Below are positions 7,277-15,192 of a stretch of DNA of 64,000 nucleotides, in pieces. Under the pieces are notes generated by a model. The model made no database searches, was not told the origin of the DNA, and was given only the letters and a program-made list of their open reading frames with translations. The number at the start of each line of letters is the position of its first letter. The stretch's first letter is position 1. A program made the translations under genes and the position numbers. Origin of the DNA: Pseudomonadota bacterium (GTDB lineage Bacteria > Bdellovibrionota > UBA1018 > CAIMNF01); assembly GCA_027491115.1 (NCBI GenBank), contig JAIXWV010000028.1, positions 1 to 64,000 of the forward strand, written 5' to 3'.

Positions 7277-8765
7277 GTGTATCGGAATCTCGAATGCGGT
7301 ATCGGATGCCGATTTGGTCGTTCACACGACCATCAGTGGTCGTTCCGCATTTGGCCGGGTTGCCGATTTGCTCTGTGAGTGGTCCGAGCGGGAGCATGGT
7401 TTCCAGCTCGATTCCGTGAGCGGTCTTCGGATGTTGGTTCAGGCCATGCTCGAGTTCTCCATCCGCGGAGAACAACAAGGGATTCCTTTGGTCGAGTTCG
7501 CCGCCCCCTCTTCGAGTGTGATCGTTGCGATCCGATTCATCAGTTGGATCGAATGCACACGGGAGGATGCCGAAAAAGTATTCACTCAACACTGGTTGAA
7601 CAGCCCCGAGGCTGGGATTTTCAAACGGATCCTGAATCCGGAAGACCGCATCGAGGTCCGATACCAACCGGCCACACGGTTGGTGGAATGGCGGGTGGTC
7701 AGACCTCTGGGCGGGGTCAATCCTGAGGATATGGGAGTGTCCTTCGTGGTGATGGTAGATTCCCGCGACGAAGTGACAAGCAGACATGAACCTCATCGGG
7801 ACCTGGGAGACTTGCCCTATGAGGACTGGTTGCAGCAGACCTATGGAGCCGCCAACAAGAAAGTCGCAGGATCCGGTGAGGTGACCTTGGAGGAAGGAGA
7901 GACTCTCGAAGAGGTGGAGCTAGCACGTTTCACTGTCGATCGTGAGATCTCGGACGAGGAAAGCAAGATCGTCAAGAACGTCGATGCTGCGGAGGCCGAA
8001 GAATTTGAAAAGGTAAAGTCACGCGCCCTTGGCGGTGATCAAAACCCTTCTGAAGAGCCCTCAGACTCGGATCGGGGAAGCCGCTCGGCTGAGATCGAGG
8101 CCCTTATCGAGGAGATGAAAGCTCAAGAGCGGACCCTTAAGCGGGATGCTTGGATCGTGAACAGCAAAGCGACAGCACTTGAGAGCCTTCTGAACCGAAA
8201 GGAACGGATGATTCTCAGACTTCAGAGCCGGCAAAATTCATTGACCCAAGAAGTTGCCGAACTTCGAGCGGCCGAGATGGAGTTCAAACAGAATAATCCG
8301 TTCAAAGAAAAGGCCATGCAGATGTTCGAAGCTCTTTCGAGAGCAAAGAGGGAGAATCAGATCCTCGAGAAAACCATCGCCGATCTCAAACGCAAAGAGA
8401 ATCATCCTGCAGTCGAGGATGCGATAGCGGATTCGGAGCGGGTGGCGGCACAGCGGAACCTCGATGAACTCAACAAGAAGCTCGACCGTGCGACGCGCGC
8501 ACTCGAAGCAGAAAAAGCCAAGTCGAATCAATTGTCAGCCCGTGCATTAATGGCCGAAAAAGAACTCGCCAAGTCCACTCCGGTGATCCAAGATCTCGAA
8601 GCCAAGGTTGAGACGGTGATGAAGACCTCGAGTCAGGCCAAGAAAGAAATTGAAACGGTCAAGCAGCGTCTAGTTCAGGCCGAGGCAGAAAAGAACCGGG
8701 TTCAAAACGAACTCGTCAAGGCCCAGGGCCAGATCGCTACCTTGATGAAGCGCCAGGCGTCCTGA
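7263..8765 (+). CDS. Long coiled-coil protein
   Basis: This 500-residue protein has a consensus AGGAGG 8 bases before its ATG. Residues 1-165 form a globular domain that vaguely resembles a GHKL/anti-sigma ATPase-like fold (helix, then LVQAMLEFSIRGEQQG, then paired strands), but no nucleotide-binding G box is visible. Residues about 190-255 are acidic. From about 270 to the end it is almost pure heptad coiled coil rich in Glu, Lys, Ala and Gln. There is no signal peptide, so it is cytoplasmic. A scaffolding or signalling-complex role is inference. Its 3' end overlaps the convergent agmatinase gene by 29 bases. Confidence 0.75.
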   Translation: MKQLECIGISNAVSDADLVVHTTISGRSAFGRVADLLCEWSEREHGFQLDSVSGLRMLVQAMLEFSIRGEQQGIPLVEFAAPSSSVIVAIRFISWIECTREDAEKVFTQHWLNSPEAGIFKRILNPEDRIEVRYQPATRLVEWRVVRPLGGVNPEDMGVSFVVMVDSRDEVTSRHEPHRDLGDLPYEDWLQQTYGAANKKVAGSGEVTLEEGETLEEVELARFTVDREISDEESKIVKNVDAAEAEEFEKVKSRALGGDQNPSEEPSDSDRGSRSAEIEALIEEMKAQERTLKRDAWIVNSKATALESLLNRKERMILRLQSRQNSLTQEVAELRAAEMEFKQNNPFKEKAMQMFEALSRAKRENQILEKTIADLKRKENHPAVEDAIADSERVAAQRNLDELNKKLDRATRALEAEKAKSNQLSARALMAEKELAKSTPVIQDLEAKVETVMKTSSQAKKEIETVKQRLVQAEAEKNRVQNELVKAQGQIATLMKRQAS

Positions 8766-9870
8766 ACGACGGATTCCAGTCGGCTTTCCCTTGTGAGGCG
8801 AGGGCATAAGCGCTCAGTTTGTAGAGCAGGCGCATCGCCACATTCGCATCCCATTCATCGATCGCTTGTACCGGCTCAAGAGGCGTCCCGTCTCCGTTCA
8901 GTGGCGGAGCGACTTCGACCAGATCGAATCCGATGATCTTCCGGCCGGATTGCACCAGGCTTCGAAGAATCATCAGGGCCTCCGAGAAATCCAATCCGCC
9001 CGGCACAGGAGTTCCGGTGTGTGGACAAAAGCGGGGATCCAGTCCGTCGATATCAAAGCTCACCCAGACCTTTTCGGGCAGATTCTTGATGATGTCATCC
9101 GCGATCTTCGAGAACGGGACTCCTGACATCTTCTTCGTTTGAAGAATCTGGTCATAATTCACTTCAAAGCGGGCTCCTTGGGAGCGGGTGAATTCGAGCT
9201 CTTCTTCACAGAAATCACGAATTCCGACTTGGACGAATCGGGTGATGCCAGGGATCTGCTCGGCTGCGTTTCGCATGATCGATGCATGTGAGTGCCGGAA
9301 GCCCATGTATGCCGAACGAGTGTCGGAATGGGCGTCGAAGTGGAGGATTCCGAATCCGCCCGCAAATTCAGCAGCAGCCTGGAATGCTCCGAATGGCACT
9401 GAATGCTCGCCACCGATGATGGCGGGGATTTTGCCGTCCTTCAGAATCTTCGCGGTTTCGCCACGGACTTTCCGGTTCAACTCATCCGATGCCCGGTTCA
9501 CGAACGAAAGCGAATCGGCGAGGTCCGGTCGGTCGGCCGGGACACCTCCGACCTCCTTGATTTCGGTGGCTCGTGCCGAAGCTTCTTCATTCATGGCGAG
9601 GATGCCAGGCGGTTCCGGCGCCCAAAACAAGCCGTGCTGATAAGGATTCAGCACCTCGAGATCGAAGAGGTCGAGCTGGGCGCTGGCAGCCAGGATGGCT
9701 TCCGGCCCATGTACCGTGCCTCCACCGTAAGAAGTGGTCGCTTCCCAGGGGACAGGAATGTACACAACGGAGGCCGTTTCGTAGGACCCCGGAACGCCGA
9801 AAACCCCCGCAGAAGAATCTGCGGGGGCGTTCGGATCGTATTCAGAAAGGCTTCGCGACTCAGTTGCCAT
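8737..9870 (-). CDS. speB: Agmatinase / arginase-family ureohydrolase
   Basis: The manganese-binding motifs of the ureohydrolase family are present in order: GGEHS, DAHSD and SFDIDGLDP. The protein (377 residues) is longer than the usual 300-320 because of an N-terminal extension and an insert around residues 75-120. Agmatinase hydrolyses agmatine to putrescine and urea; the window also encodes arginine decarboxylase (25388-27367), which makes agmatine, so this assignment is preferred over arginase or formiminoglutamase. It overlaps the upstream exported-protein gene by 11 bases. A terminator-like hairpin lies inside the first codons (9800-9827), so the true start may be further downstream or expression may be attenuated. 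Confidence 0.88.
   Translation of the reverse strand: MATESRSLSEYDPNAPADSSAGVFGVPGSYETASVVYIPVPWEATTSYGGGTVHGPEAILAASAQLDLFDLEVLNPYQHGLFWAPEPPGILAMNEEASARATEIKEVGGVPADRPDLADSLSFVNRASDELNRKVRGETAKILKDGKIPAIIGGEHSVPFGAFQAAAEFAGGFGILHFDAHSDTRSAYMGFRHSHASIMRNAAEQIPGITRFVQVGIRDFCEEELEFTRSQGARFEVNYDQILQTKKMSGVPFSKIADDIIKNLPEKVWVSFDIDGLDPRFCPHTGTPVPGGLDFSEALMILRSLVQSGRKIIGFDLVEVAPPLNGDGTPLEPVQAIDEWDANVAMRLLYKLSAYALASQGKADWNPSFRTPGASSR
9800..9827 (-). terminator. Terminator-like hairpin within the 5' end of speB
   Basis: A perfect 10-bp GC-rich stem (9804-9813 with 9818-9827) with a 4-base loop is followed on the minus strand by TTTT. It lies about 33 bases downstream of the stop of the preceding minus-strand gene (9860) but inside the predicted speB reading frame (codons 15-24). 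It may terminate the upstream transcript or attenuate speB. Confidence 0.6.
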
Positions 9871-10684
9871 CGGTGAGATTCTGGATCTCGCCAGTGGCGT
9901 AGAGGAACAAGTCCACCGAGTTCAGCTGGTAACGGGTGGTGGTCGGGGAAGTCCAAGTGATCTGGAGCTGGGCAGCTGCGATCGGATCATCCTCGGTTCC
10001 GAAGTTGAGGGGCTCGAGCAACTCCGCTTTCACGTCGAGTGAGCGATCGGTGTGAAGTCTGACGTTGGCCGGCACGAAGGAGATCTGACCGATGTACTTT
10101 CCTTTTCCGTTGAAACTTCCACCGTAAACGAAGGTAATCCGGTAGTCGAAGCTTCCAGCCACCTTTCCGTAGATGTTCTTGAATTCCACGCGATACACCT
10201 TAGAGACCGGCTTGGACCAACCGCGAAGCTGGGTCCAGCTGCTGATTCCCGCGGGAACTACCGAGGCTTTCAGTGCCTGATAGGTGGTGGTGGGTTTGTT
10301 GTTGATCACAAAGTCCCACACCTTGCTACCGAGGGTGATCAGGTGATCGAGGGTGACCTGGTTGGGGTTCGGAGGAGTGGTATTCGGATAAGGATAAGGG
10401 TTGTTCGGATTGTTGGGGTTGGTCGGATCAGAGCCGGGGAACGGAGGCAGCTGATCGACGAACGGGGTCGGGGTCGGGTAGGCGCCTGTGTTCGGCTTGG
10501 TGCCCGCATTCGGAGCCGGCGTCGGATAGATCGACACTCCGCCTTGGCTCATCTCATACTCGCCAGTGACTTCACGTACTGAAACCGACAGGGGAGCGTT
10601 GGAGTGGCGGACACTCCTCGATTGCGCAAGAGCGCTTTGGCTGATGGTGAGCGCGGTCAAAAGAACAAACAGTGACACTTTCAT
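9860..10684 (-). CDS. Exported proline-rich protein of unknown function
   Basis: The start is taken at the ATG at 10684, preceded by GAGGGG; the in-frame extension to 10762 has no support. A signal peptide (MKVSLFVLLTALTISQSALAQ) is followed by a low-complexity Pro/Asn/Thr linker (residues about 55-105, with YPTPTP, NPNNP and PYPNT repeats). A C-terminal beta-rich domain of about 160 residues ends in NLTDGN. No catalytic motif is visible. The linker-plus-beta-domain layout suggests an envelope or surface protein. A good sigma-70-like promoter precedes it, and its stop overlaps the speB start by 11 bases; the two products have no obvious functional link. Confidence 0.8.
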   Translation of the reverse strand: MKVSLFVLLTALTISQSALAQSRSVRHSNAPLSVSVREVTGEYEMSQGGVSIYPTPAPNAGTKPNTGAYPTPTPFVDQLPPFPGSDPTNPNNPNNPYPYPNTTPPNPNQVTLDHLITLGSKVWDFVINNKPTTTYQALKASVVPAGISSWTQLRGWSKPVSKVYRVEFKNIYGKVAGSFDYRITFVYGGSFNGKGKYIGQISFVPANVRLHTDRSLDVKAELLEPLNFGTEDDPIAAAQLQITWTSPTTTRYQLNSVDLFLYATGEIQNLTDGN

Positions 10685-10733
10685 CTCAATCCCCTCTCTA
10701 GGTGACAGTTGCCAGATCCGGCGGTTTGACGCA

Positions 10734-10762
10734 GTCCTACCGAATAAACGCAAAAAGATCAA
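10734..10762 (-). promoter_or_regulatory. Sigma-70-type promoter (TTGATC-17-TAGGAC)
   Basis: On the minus strand TTGATC (10762-10757) and TAGGAC (10739-10734) are 17 bases apart. The predicted transcript starts near 10727, giving a leader of about 43 bases with a Shine-Dalgarno sequence. This is one of the few promoters here that is not leaderless. Confidence 0.6.
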
Positions 10763-10804
10763 TTTCTAAATGACGCAGAGATACAAAAAGTCACCTTTTC
10801 CATT

Positions 10805-12073
10805 TCAGGAAAAGAGTCTCAGGGAATCAATCATTCCCCGAATCGAGACATCCTTAGAATAGTTGGTGAAGAGTACTCGTCCGGGCCTTGAGAAAAACCC
10901 CTTTGATAACAGCAATCTGGCGTCTTGAAGGAGCTGAGAGTACACGGGAATGGCCCAAGGCCAGCGGGTGATTTCCCGGTGGAGGAGGGTTCCCTGAAAG
11001 CCGAGGAGGGAACCCAGTTCCCGGGTGATCAAACCCGTGATTTGCTCATCGTCCAGATTCACTGCGTCCGGGTCGGTGGTGCCCCCGAGCATGACGGTCA
11101 TCGACACTGTTTCGGGCTCGTGGGCTCTTCCCGGAAAGCTACTCGAGTTGAACAAGACACCGAGAATCCGAAGCCCTTCATTTCTCGGAATCAGAACTCC
11201 CACGCCTCGAGGAGGGCCGTTTTGGAAATCCACGCTTCGGGCAAATGCAGTGATCGTCACCAAGGGAGAAGCCCTGACCGCTCTCAGGGCATTCGCAGAA
11301 TCCGGATCGGATTCTTCAATCAAACCTGCAAGATCCGTGGGTGGAACACAGACCACGAGATTCGGAACATCCGGAAGTTCGTGGATCGGATGATTCAGAT
11401 ACAAGTCCGGGCCGATCAGGTCTTTGAGCTTGTGGATCACCGACTCCATTCCGTCCTTCGGGGCCATCATTTTTGGACGGTTCTTTTCCCTGCCGGGCTT
11501 TTTCCTGGCCGCTAGCACATTCCAGAAGAGAGAGCGTCGAGGATCGATGGGAACCAACGAAGGGAAAGCAGTCGAAAGCAGTAATTCTTCAGGGGTGGCC
11601 GCGTAAACTCCAGTCACAAACGGAGCCAGCAGGTTTCGGAGCACCGGCTCTCCGATGTAGGTGCGGGCCCAATCGGCAAGTGAGGCGCTCGCCGGATTGA
11701 TGGGATGTGCGGGCTTCGAAAAAAAACTTCGGAGAGTGTGCAGGGTCTCCAAGAAGGTGAGCGGGAATCGACGCATTTTCCCTTTCCGGTAAATGTAGCG
11801 AGCTTTGGATTCCGGCTGGACCGGGGCGAGCTCTATTCCCAATTCTTCAAAAAAACTTGAACCCCGATCATTCACCATCAGACTGTGTGCCGCGGTTTCT
11901 GCCGGTCCGAAGGCAGTGGTGCGGGTTTCGATCAACCCCCCTGCTCGTGATGATGAATCAAACACACGAATCTTGAAGCCGCGCTTTTTGAGCGCGTAGG
12001 CCACTAGGAGACCGCTGATACCAGCTCCGATCACGGTCGCTTCGCGGTGACGGGGATCCAGACTTCCGATCAT
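10805..12073 (-). CDS. hemG: Protoporphyrinogen oxidase, HemY-type (oxygen-dependent)
   Basis: This 422-residue flavoprotein has the FAD-binding motif VIGAGISGLLVAYALKKRG at about residues 14-32, followed by DSSSRAGGLIETR and later the GKMRRFP segment typical of HemY-type PPOX. It oxidises protoporphyrinogen IX to protoporphyrin IX, using O2 as acceptor in characterised relatives. It is the last gene of the heme operon, 10 bases after hemN, with GAGGAG overlapping the hemN stop. Length is slightly below the usual 450-470. Other PPOX types (HemG flavodoxin, HemJ) are excluded by sequence. Confidence 0.92.
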   Translation of the reverse strand: MIGSLDPRHREATVIGAGISGLLVAYALKKRGFKIRVFDSSSRAGGLIETRTTAFGPAETAAHSLMVNDRGSSFFEELGIELAPVQPESKARYIYRKGKMRRFPLTFLETLHTLRSFFSKPAHPINPASASLADWARTYIGEPVLRNLLAPFVTGVYAATPEELLLSTAFPSLVPIDPRRSLFWNVLAARKKPGREKNRPKMMAPKDGMESVIHKLKDLIGPDLYLNHPIHELPDVPNLVVCVPPTDLAGLIEESDPDSANALRAVRASPLVTITAFARSVDFQNGPPRGVGVLIPRNEGLRILGVLFNSSSFPGRAHEPETVSMTVMLGGTTDPDAVNLDDEQITGLITRELGSLLGFQGTLLHREITRWPWAIPVYSQLLQDARLLLSKGFFSRPGRVLFTNYSKDVSIRGMIDSLRLFS

Positions 12074-12083
12074 GAACGACTCC

Positions 12084-13439
12084 TCAAACCGTACTCGAGA
12101 ACAAGCGCGTTCCCGGAGCCTTTCTTTCGAGGCGGGCGTCGAAGGCCATGCAGATGTTCCGCAGGAAGGGCCTGCCAGACTCCAGTACCGTGCAACGGTT
12201 CTCTGAGATCTTGAGCAGCCCGTCCTTCTCGAGCTCCGACAGCTTGGCCGACACGGTTTCGAGATAAGGGGTTTTCATTTCGATGGTCTCCCATGATGTT
12301 TCCATCCGGGTCATCAAATTCAGGATGTGCTTCCGGAGCACCAGATCTTCCGGGTCGAGTACGTGGCCACGAGAGACGGGGATCTCGCCTCGCTCGACCC
12401 GTTCACAATAGGTTTCCAGCAGCTTCTCGTTCTGGGCGAAGACCGTCCATGCGTCACCGATCGCGGATACTCCCAGTGCTAGAATGGGACTCACGTTCCT
12501 GGCTGTATAGCCCATGAAGTTTCGGTGAAGAGCACCGTTCTGAGTCGAGTTGTAGAGCGAGTCGGTCTTCAGTGCGAAGTGATCCATCCCGATCTCGACA
12601 TAGCCCTCTTGCTCGAGCAGTTCACGTCCACGCTCATAGAGTCGTCGTTTTTCCTCACCGTCCGGGAGATCGAGCTCGGTGAACCTGCGCTGACCGGCCC
12701 GGATCCAGGGGACATGTGCGTAAGAGTAAAATGCAATGCGATCGGGGCGGAGGGTGGAAACCGCCCGGATGGTACCCTCCACGCTCGAGACCGTTTGAAA
12801 CGGAAGGCCGTAGATGAGGTCGAAGTTCACACTATCGAAGCCGAGTTTTCTCGCTTCGACTGTGACCTTCTCGACCTGTTCCACAGTTTGAACCCGGTGA
12901 ACGATTTCCTGGACCTTGGGGTCGAAATCCTGGATGCCGAGGCTGATCCTTCGAAAACCGAATTCACGGAGAACGGCCAAGTGGTCGGTGGAGGTGACTC
13001 TCGGGTCCACTTCTACAGAAAACTGATGATCGTCCACTGGCGTGCAATGATCGAGAATTCCACGAAGCAGGACGGTCAGCTCCTCAGGCGCCAGGAAAGT
13101 CGGAGTGCCCCCTCCGAGATGCAACTCGCCGAGGGGAATCTTTCCGACGGTTTGCAGGTGCTCCCGGTAAAGCCCGAATTCTTTGAGAACAGTATGGACG
13201 TAGGGCATTCCCACAGAGCGGTTGCGGGTGATTCGATTGTTGCATCCGCAGTAGGTGCACAACGATTCACAAAACGGGATGTGGACGTAAAGGGCAGCCC
13301 CTTCCGAACTCAGGATCGCCTTACGGAGTGCGGCGATCCACTCGTCGGTGGACGGATTCTTCTCCCAGTACGGAACGGTCGGATAACTGGTGTATCGAGG
13401 ACCGGGGACATTGTACTTCTTGAGAAGCGTACGGATCAT
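12084..13439 (-). CDS. hemN: Oxygen-independent coproporphyrinogen III oxidase (radical SAM)
   Basis: The start is taken at the ATG at 13439, which overlaps the hemE stop (ATGA) and gives 451 residues, the family length. A longer in-frame reading (to 13742) runs antiparallel-free through hemE and is an artefact. The radical-SAM cluster motif CESLCTYC is at residues 57-64, in the family context HIPFCxxxCxYCGCN. PRYTSYPT near residue 14 is also a HemN hallmark. It decarboxylates coproporphyrinogen III to protoporphyrinogen IX without oxygen. Pairing it with an oxygen-dependent PPOX is notable. Confidence 0.94.
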   Translation of the reverse strand: MIRTLLKKYNVPGPRYTSYPTVPYWEKNPSTDEWIAALRKAILSSEGAALYVHIPFCESLCTYCGCNNRITRNRSVGMPYVHTVLKEFGLYREHLQTVGKIPLGELHLGGGTPTFLAPEELTVLLRGILDHCTPVDDHQFSVEVDPRVTSTDHLAVLREFGFRRISLGIQDFDPKVQEIVHRVQTVEQVEKVTVEARKLGFDSVNFDLIYGLPFQTVSSVEGTIRAVSTLRPDRIAFYSYAHVPWIRAGQRRFTELDLPDGEEKRRLYERGRELLEQEGYVEIGMDHFALKTDSLYNSTQNGALHRNFMGYTARNVSPILALGVSAIGDAWTVFAQNEKLLETYCERVERGEIPVSRGHVLDPEDLVLRKHILNLMTRMETSWETIEMKTPYLETVSAKLSELEKDGLLKISENRCTVLESGRPFLRNICMAFDARLERKAPGTRLFSSTV

Positions 13440-14494
13440 GGCGCAAAGATCTCGCGCTGGTAGCGGAGGAAGTTCCGGACATTCTGTTCGGGGGTCCACT
13501 GAAGGACGCCGTGGCCGAGTCCGCACACCCAGCCCTTCAGTGCCGAGCGGGGGAGGGCGAGGATCGGCTCGAAGAATTTCTTGATCTCTTGCATGCAGGC
13601 CTCGGACTCGAGCAGCATCAAATTCGGATCGAAGTTGCCCTGGATCGCCCAAGTCGACCCGAACTCGCGAAGGACCGAACTCAAGTCCGGGTGCCAGTCG
13701 ATGCCCAGGCAATCGAACGGGAGTCCGTGCAAGTGCTGCCAATGCGCCTGGTCGGTTTTTTTCGAGTAATACACCACGGGCTTGTCGGGGTGCCGGGCCT
13801 TGAACCCCTCCATCACCTCACGCAAGGCAGGGACGATCGCCTCACGGTAAAGCACTGGATCGATCTCGCCCGCACAGGTGTCCATGATGGCAACCGCATC
13901 GGCCCCGCTCCGGGCCTGGAGGTTCATGTTTTCGATCAAGAACGGGACGATGAGCTTCAGGAATCCGTCATACCTTCCGTCGATGATCCCGCGCTTGGCG
14001 GCCTCGAGACCGCCTTGATGTGAACCTTCCACCGCGTAAAAAAACAGGGTCAAGGGGCCACCGACAAAACCCAGCAAAGACTTGGATGGGGCGAGGCCTG
14101 CGCGAATGAGTTTCAAGGCCTCGCCCTGGTAGGAAAGTCCGCTCACCAGCTCGGTCACGGATTTCCCCTCGGGGTTCAGCTTCTTCAAATCGGTGGTTTG
14201 GTGCAAATGCCAGCCGAGCTTGGGTCCTGGAGAATACTCAAGCCCCATGCCGAGAACTTCCAATGGGAACAGGAGGTCCGAAAAAAGAATTGCGGCGTCG
14301 AAGTCAAAATCCCGGATGGGACCGAACGTGGTCTCTGCGGCAAGTTCCGGAATCTTGCACAGGTCCATGAACGAGTGCTGCTTCTTGAGATTCTGGTAGT
14401 GGGAGTGATACCGCCCGGCTTGACGCATGAACCAGACCGGAGGACGGGAGTGATTGTTCTTGGCCACTGCGGATGCGTACAGAGTCTGATTCAT
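13436..14494 (-). CDS. hemE: Uroporphyrinogen decarboxylase
   Basis: The family signature PVWFMRQAGRY is at residues about 19-29, and GFVGGPLTLFFY and the conserved GCxxGLGHGV-like end (GWVCGLGHGVLQWTPEQNV) are also present. At 352 residues it is full length. It removes the four acetate carboxyls of uroporphyrinogen III to give coproporphyrinogen III in the cytoplasm. The gene overlaps the response regulator gene upstream and hemN downstream by 4 bases each (ATGA), so translation is coupled across the regulator-enzyme boundary. Confidence 0.96.
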   Translation of the reverse strand: MNQTLYASAVAKNNHSRPPVWFMRQAGRYHSHYQNLKKQHSFMDLCKIPELAAETTFGPIRDFDFDAAILFSDLLFPLEVLGMGLEYSPGPKLGWHLHQTTDLKKLNPEGKSVTELVSGLSYQGEALKLIRAGLAPSKSLLGFVGGPLTLFFYAVEGSHQGGLEAAKRGIIDGRYDGFLKLIVPFLIENMNLQARSGADAVAIMDTCAGEIDPVLYREAIVPALREVMEGFKARHPDKPVVYYSKKTDQAHWQHLHGLPFDCLGIDWHPDLSSVLREFGSTWAIQGNFDPNLMLLESEACMQEIKKFFEPILALPRSALKGWVCGLGHGVLQWTPEQNVRNFLRYQREIFAP

Positions 14495-15192
14495 TTCGTT
14501 TTCTCCATCAAATAGCCGACCCCACGAACACTCCGAATGAGGGTGGGGTTCTCGGGATCGGGTTCGATCATTTTTCTGAGTCTCATGACAAAATTGTCGA
14601 TGGTCCGGGGGGTCGGGTACTCATCCTCGCTCCAGACCAGATTCAGAATTTCGTCACGACTGACCACCTGACCACGCTTGTCATGAAGGAGCTTGAGCAG
14701 AGTGCATTCCTTGTGGGAAAGGCGGTGGGTCTGTCCGGATTCTTCTAGAAGATATTCCTGGAAGTTCACGCGAGCTTTGCCAATCAGGAGCGATCCGGGA
14801 GCGGGTTCCCGGACTGCCTGGATGTACTCCATGCGCTTCAGCACATTCCGGACCCGAAGGAGCAGTTCTTTGGTGTGGAAGGGTTTGACGATGTAATCTT
14901 CAGCCCCGAGTTCGAGGCCGTGGATCCGGTCTTCAGGAGTTCCTGCTGCGGTCAGAAACACAATGGCAGTGCGAGGCGAGAGGGATCGCAGGGTGCGGGC
15001 CACGTCAAATCCACTCCCGTCCGGGAGTTGCACATCGAGCAGCGCCAGGTCTGGATGCCCGGAGTGTATGGCACTCAGCGCATCGGCGGCCGAAGTGCAC
15101 CAGCGCGTTTCGTAACCCTCGAGCTTCATCCGCTCGGTCAAGGTGGAGCCCACATTGAGTTCGTCTTCGAGCAGGAGGATCTTATGCCCCAT
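14491..15192 (-). CDS. OmpR/PhoB-family response regulator inside the heme operon
   Basis: This 233-residue regulator has an N-terminal receiver domain with acidic pocket E9-D10-E11, phosphoacceptor D53 (LALLDVQLPDG), the switch Thr in FLTAA and Lys in IVKPF. The C-terminal part is a winged-helix DNA-binding domain with recognition helix around RTIDNFVMRLRKMIE and the ending IRSVRGVGYLME, typical of OmpR/PhoB proteins, which bind tandem direct repeats. It overlaps the kinase gene by 11 bases and hemE by 4. A direct repeat with Pho-box spacing lies upstream of hemA (20886-20903), which suggests autoregulation of the operon; that is inference. Confidence 0.93.
   Translation of the reverse strand: MGHKILLLEDELNVGSTLTERMKLEGYETRWCTSAADALSAIHSGHPDLALLDVQLPDGSGFDVARTLRSLSPRTAIVFLTAAGTPEDRIHGLELGAEDYIVKPFHTKELLLRVRNVLKRMEYIQAVREPAPGSLLIGKARVNFQEYLLEESGQTHRLSHKECTLLKLLHDKRGQVVSRDEILNLVWSEDEYPTPRTIDNFVMRLRKMIEPDPENPTLIRSVRGVGYLMEKTK

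Noticed and set aside
10784..10814. Hairpin CTTTTCC/GGAAAAG across the hemG stop as terminator of the heme operon
   Set aside because: The stem is only 7 bp and AT-rich and the T-run is displaced by about 5 bases, so it is too weak to call.
13440..13742. A 101-residue N-terminal extension of hemN
   Set aside because: It lies inside hemE on the same strand in another frame, is Arg/Pro-rich, and the family start MIRTLLKKYNVPGPRYTSYP fits ATG 13439, which overlaps the hemE stop by ATGA.
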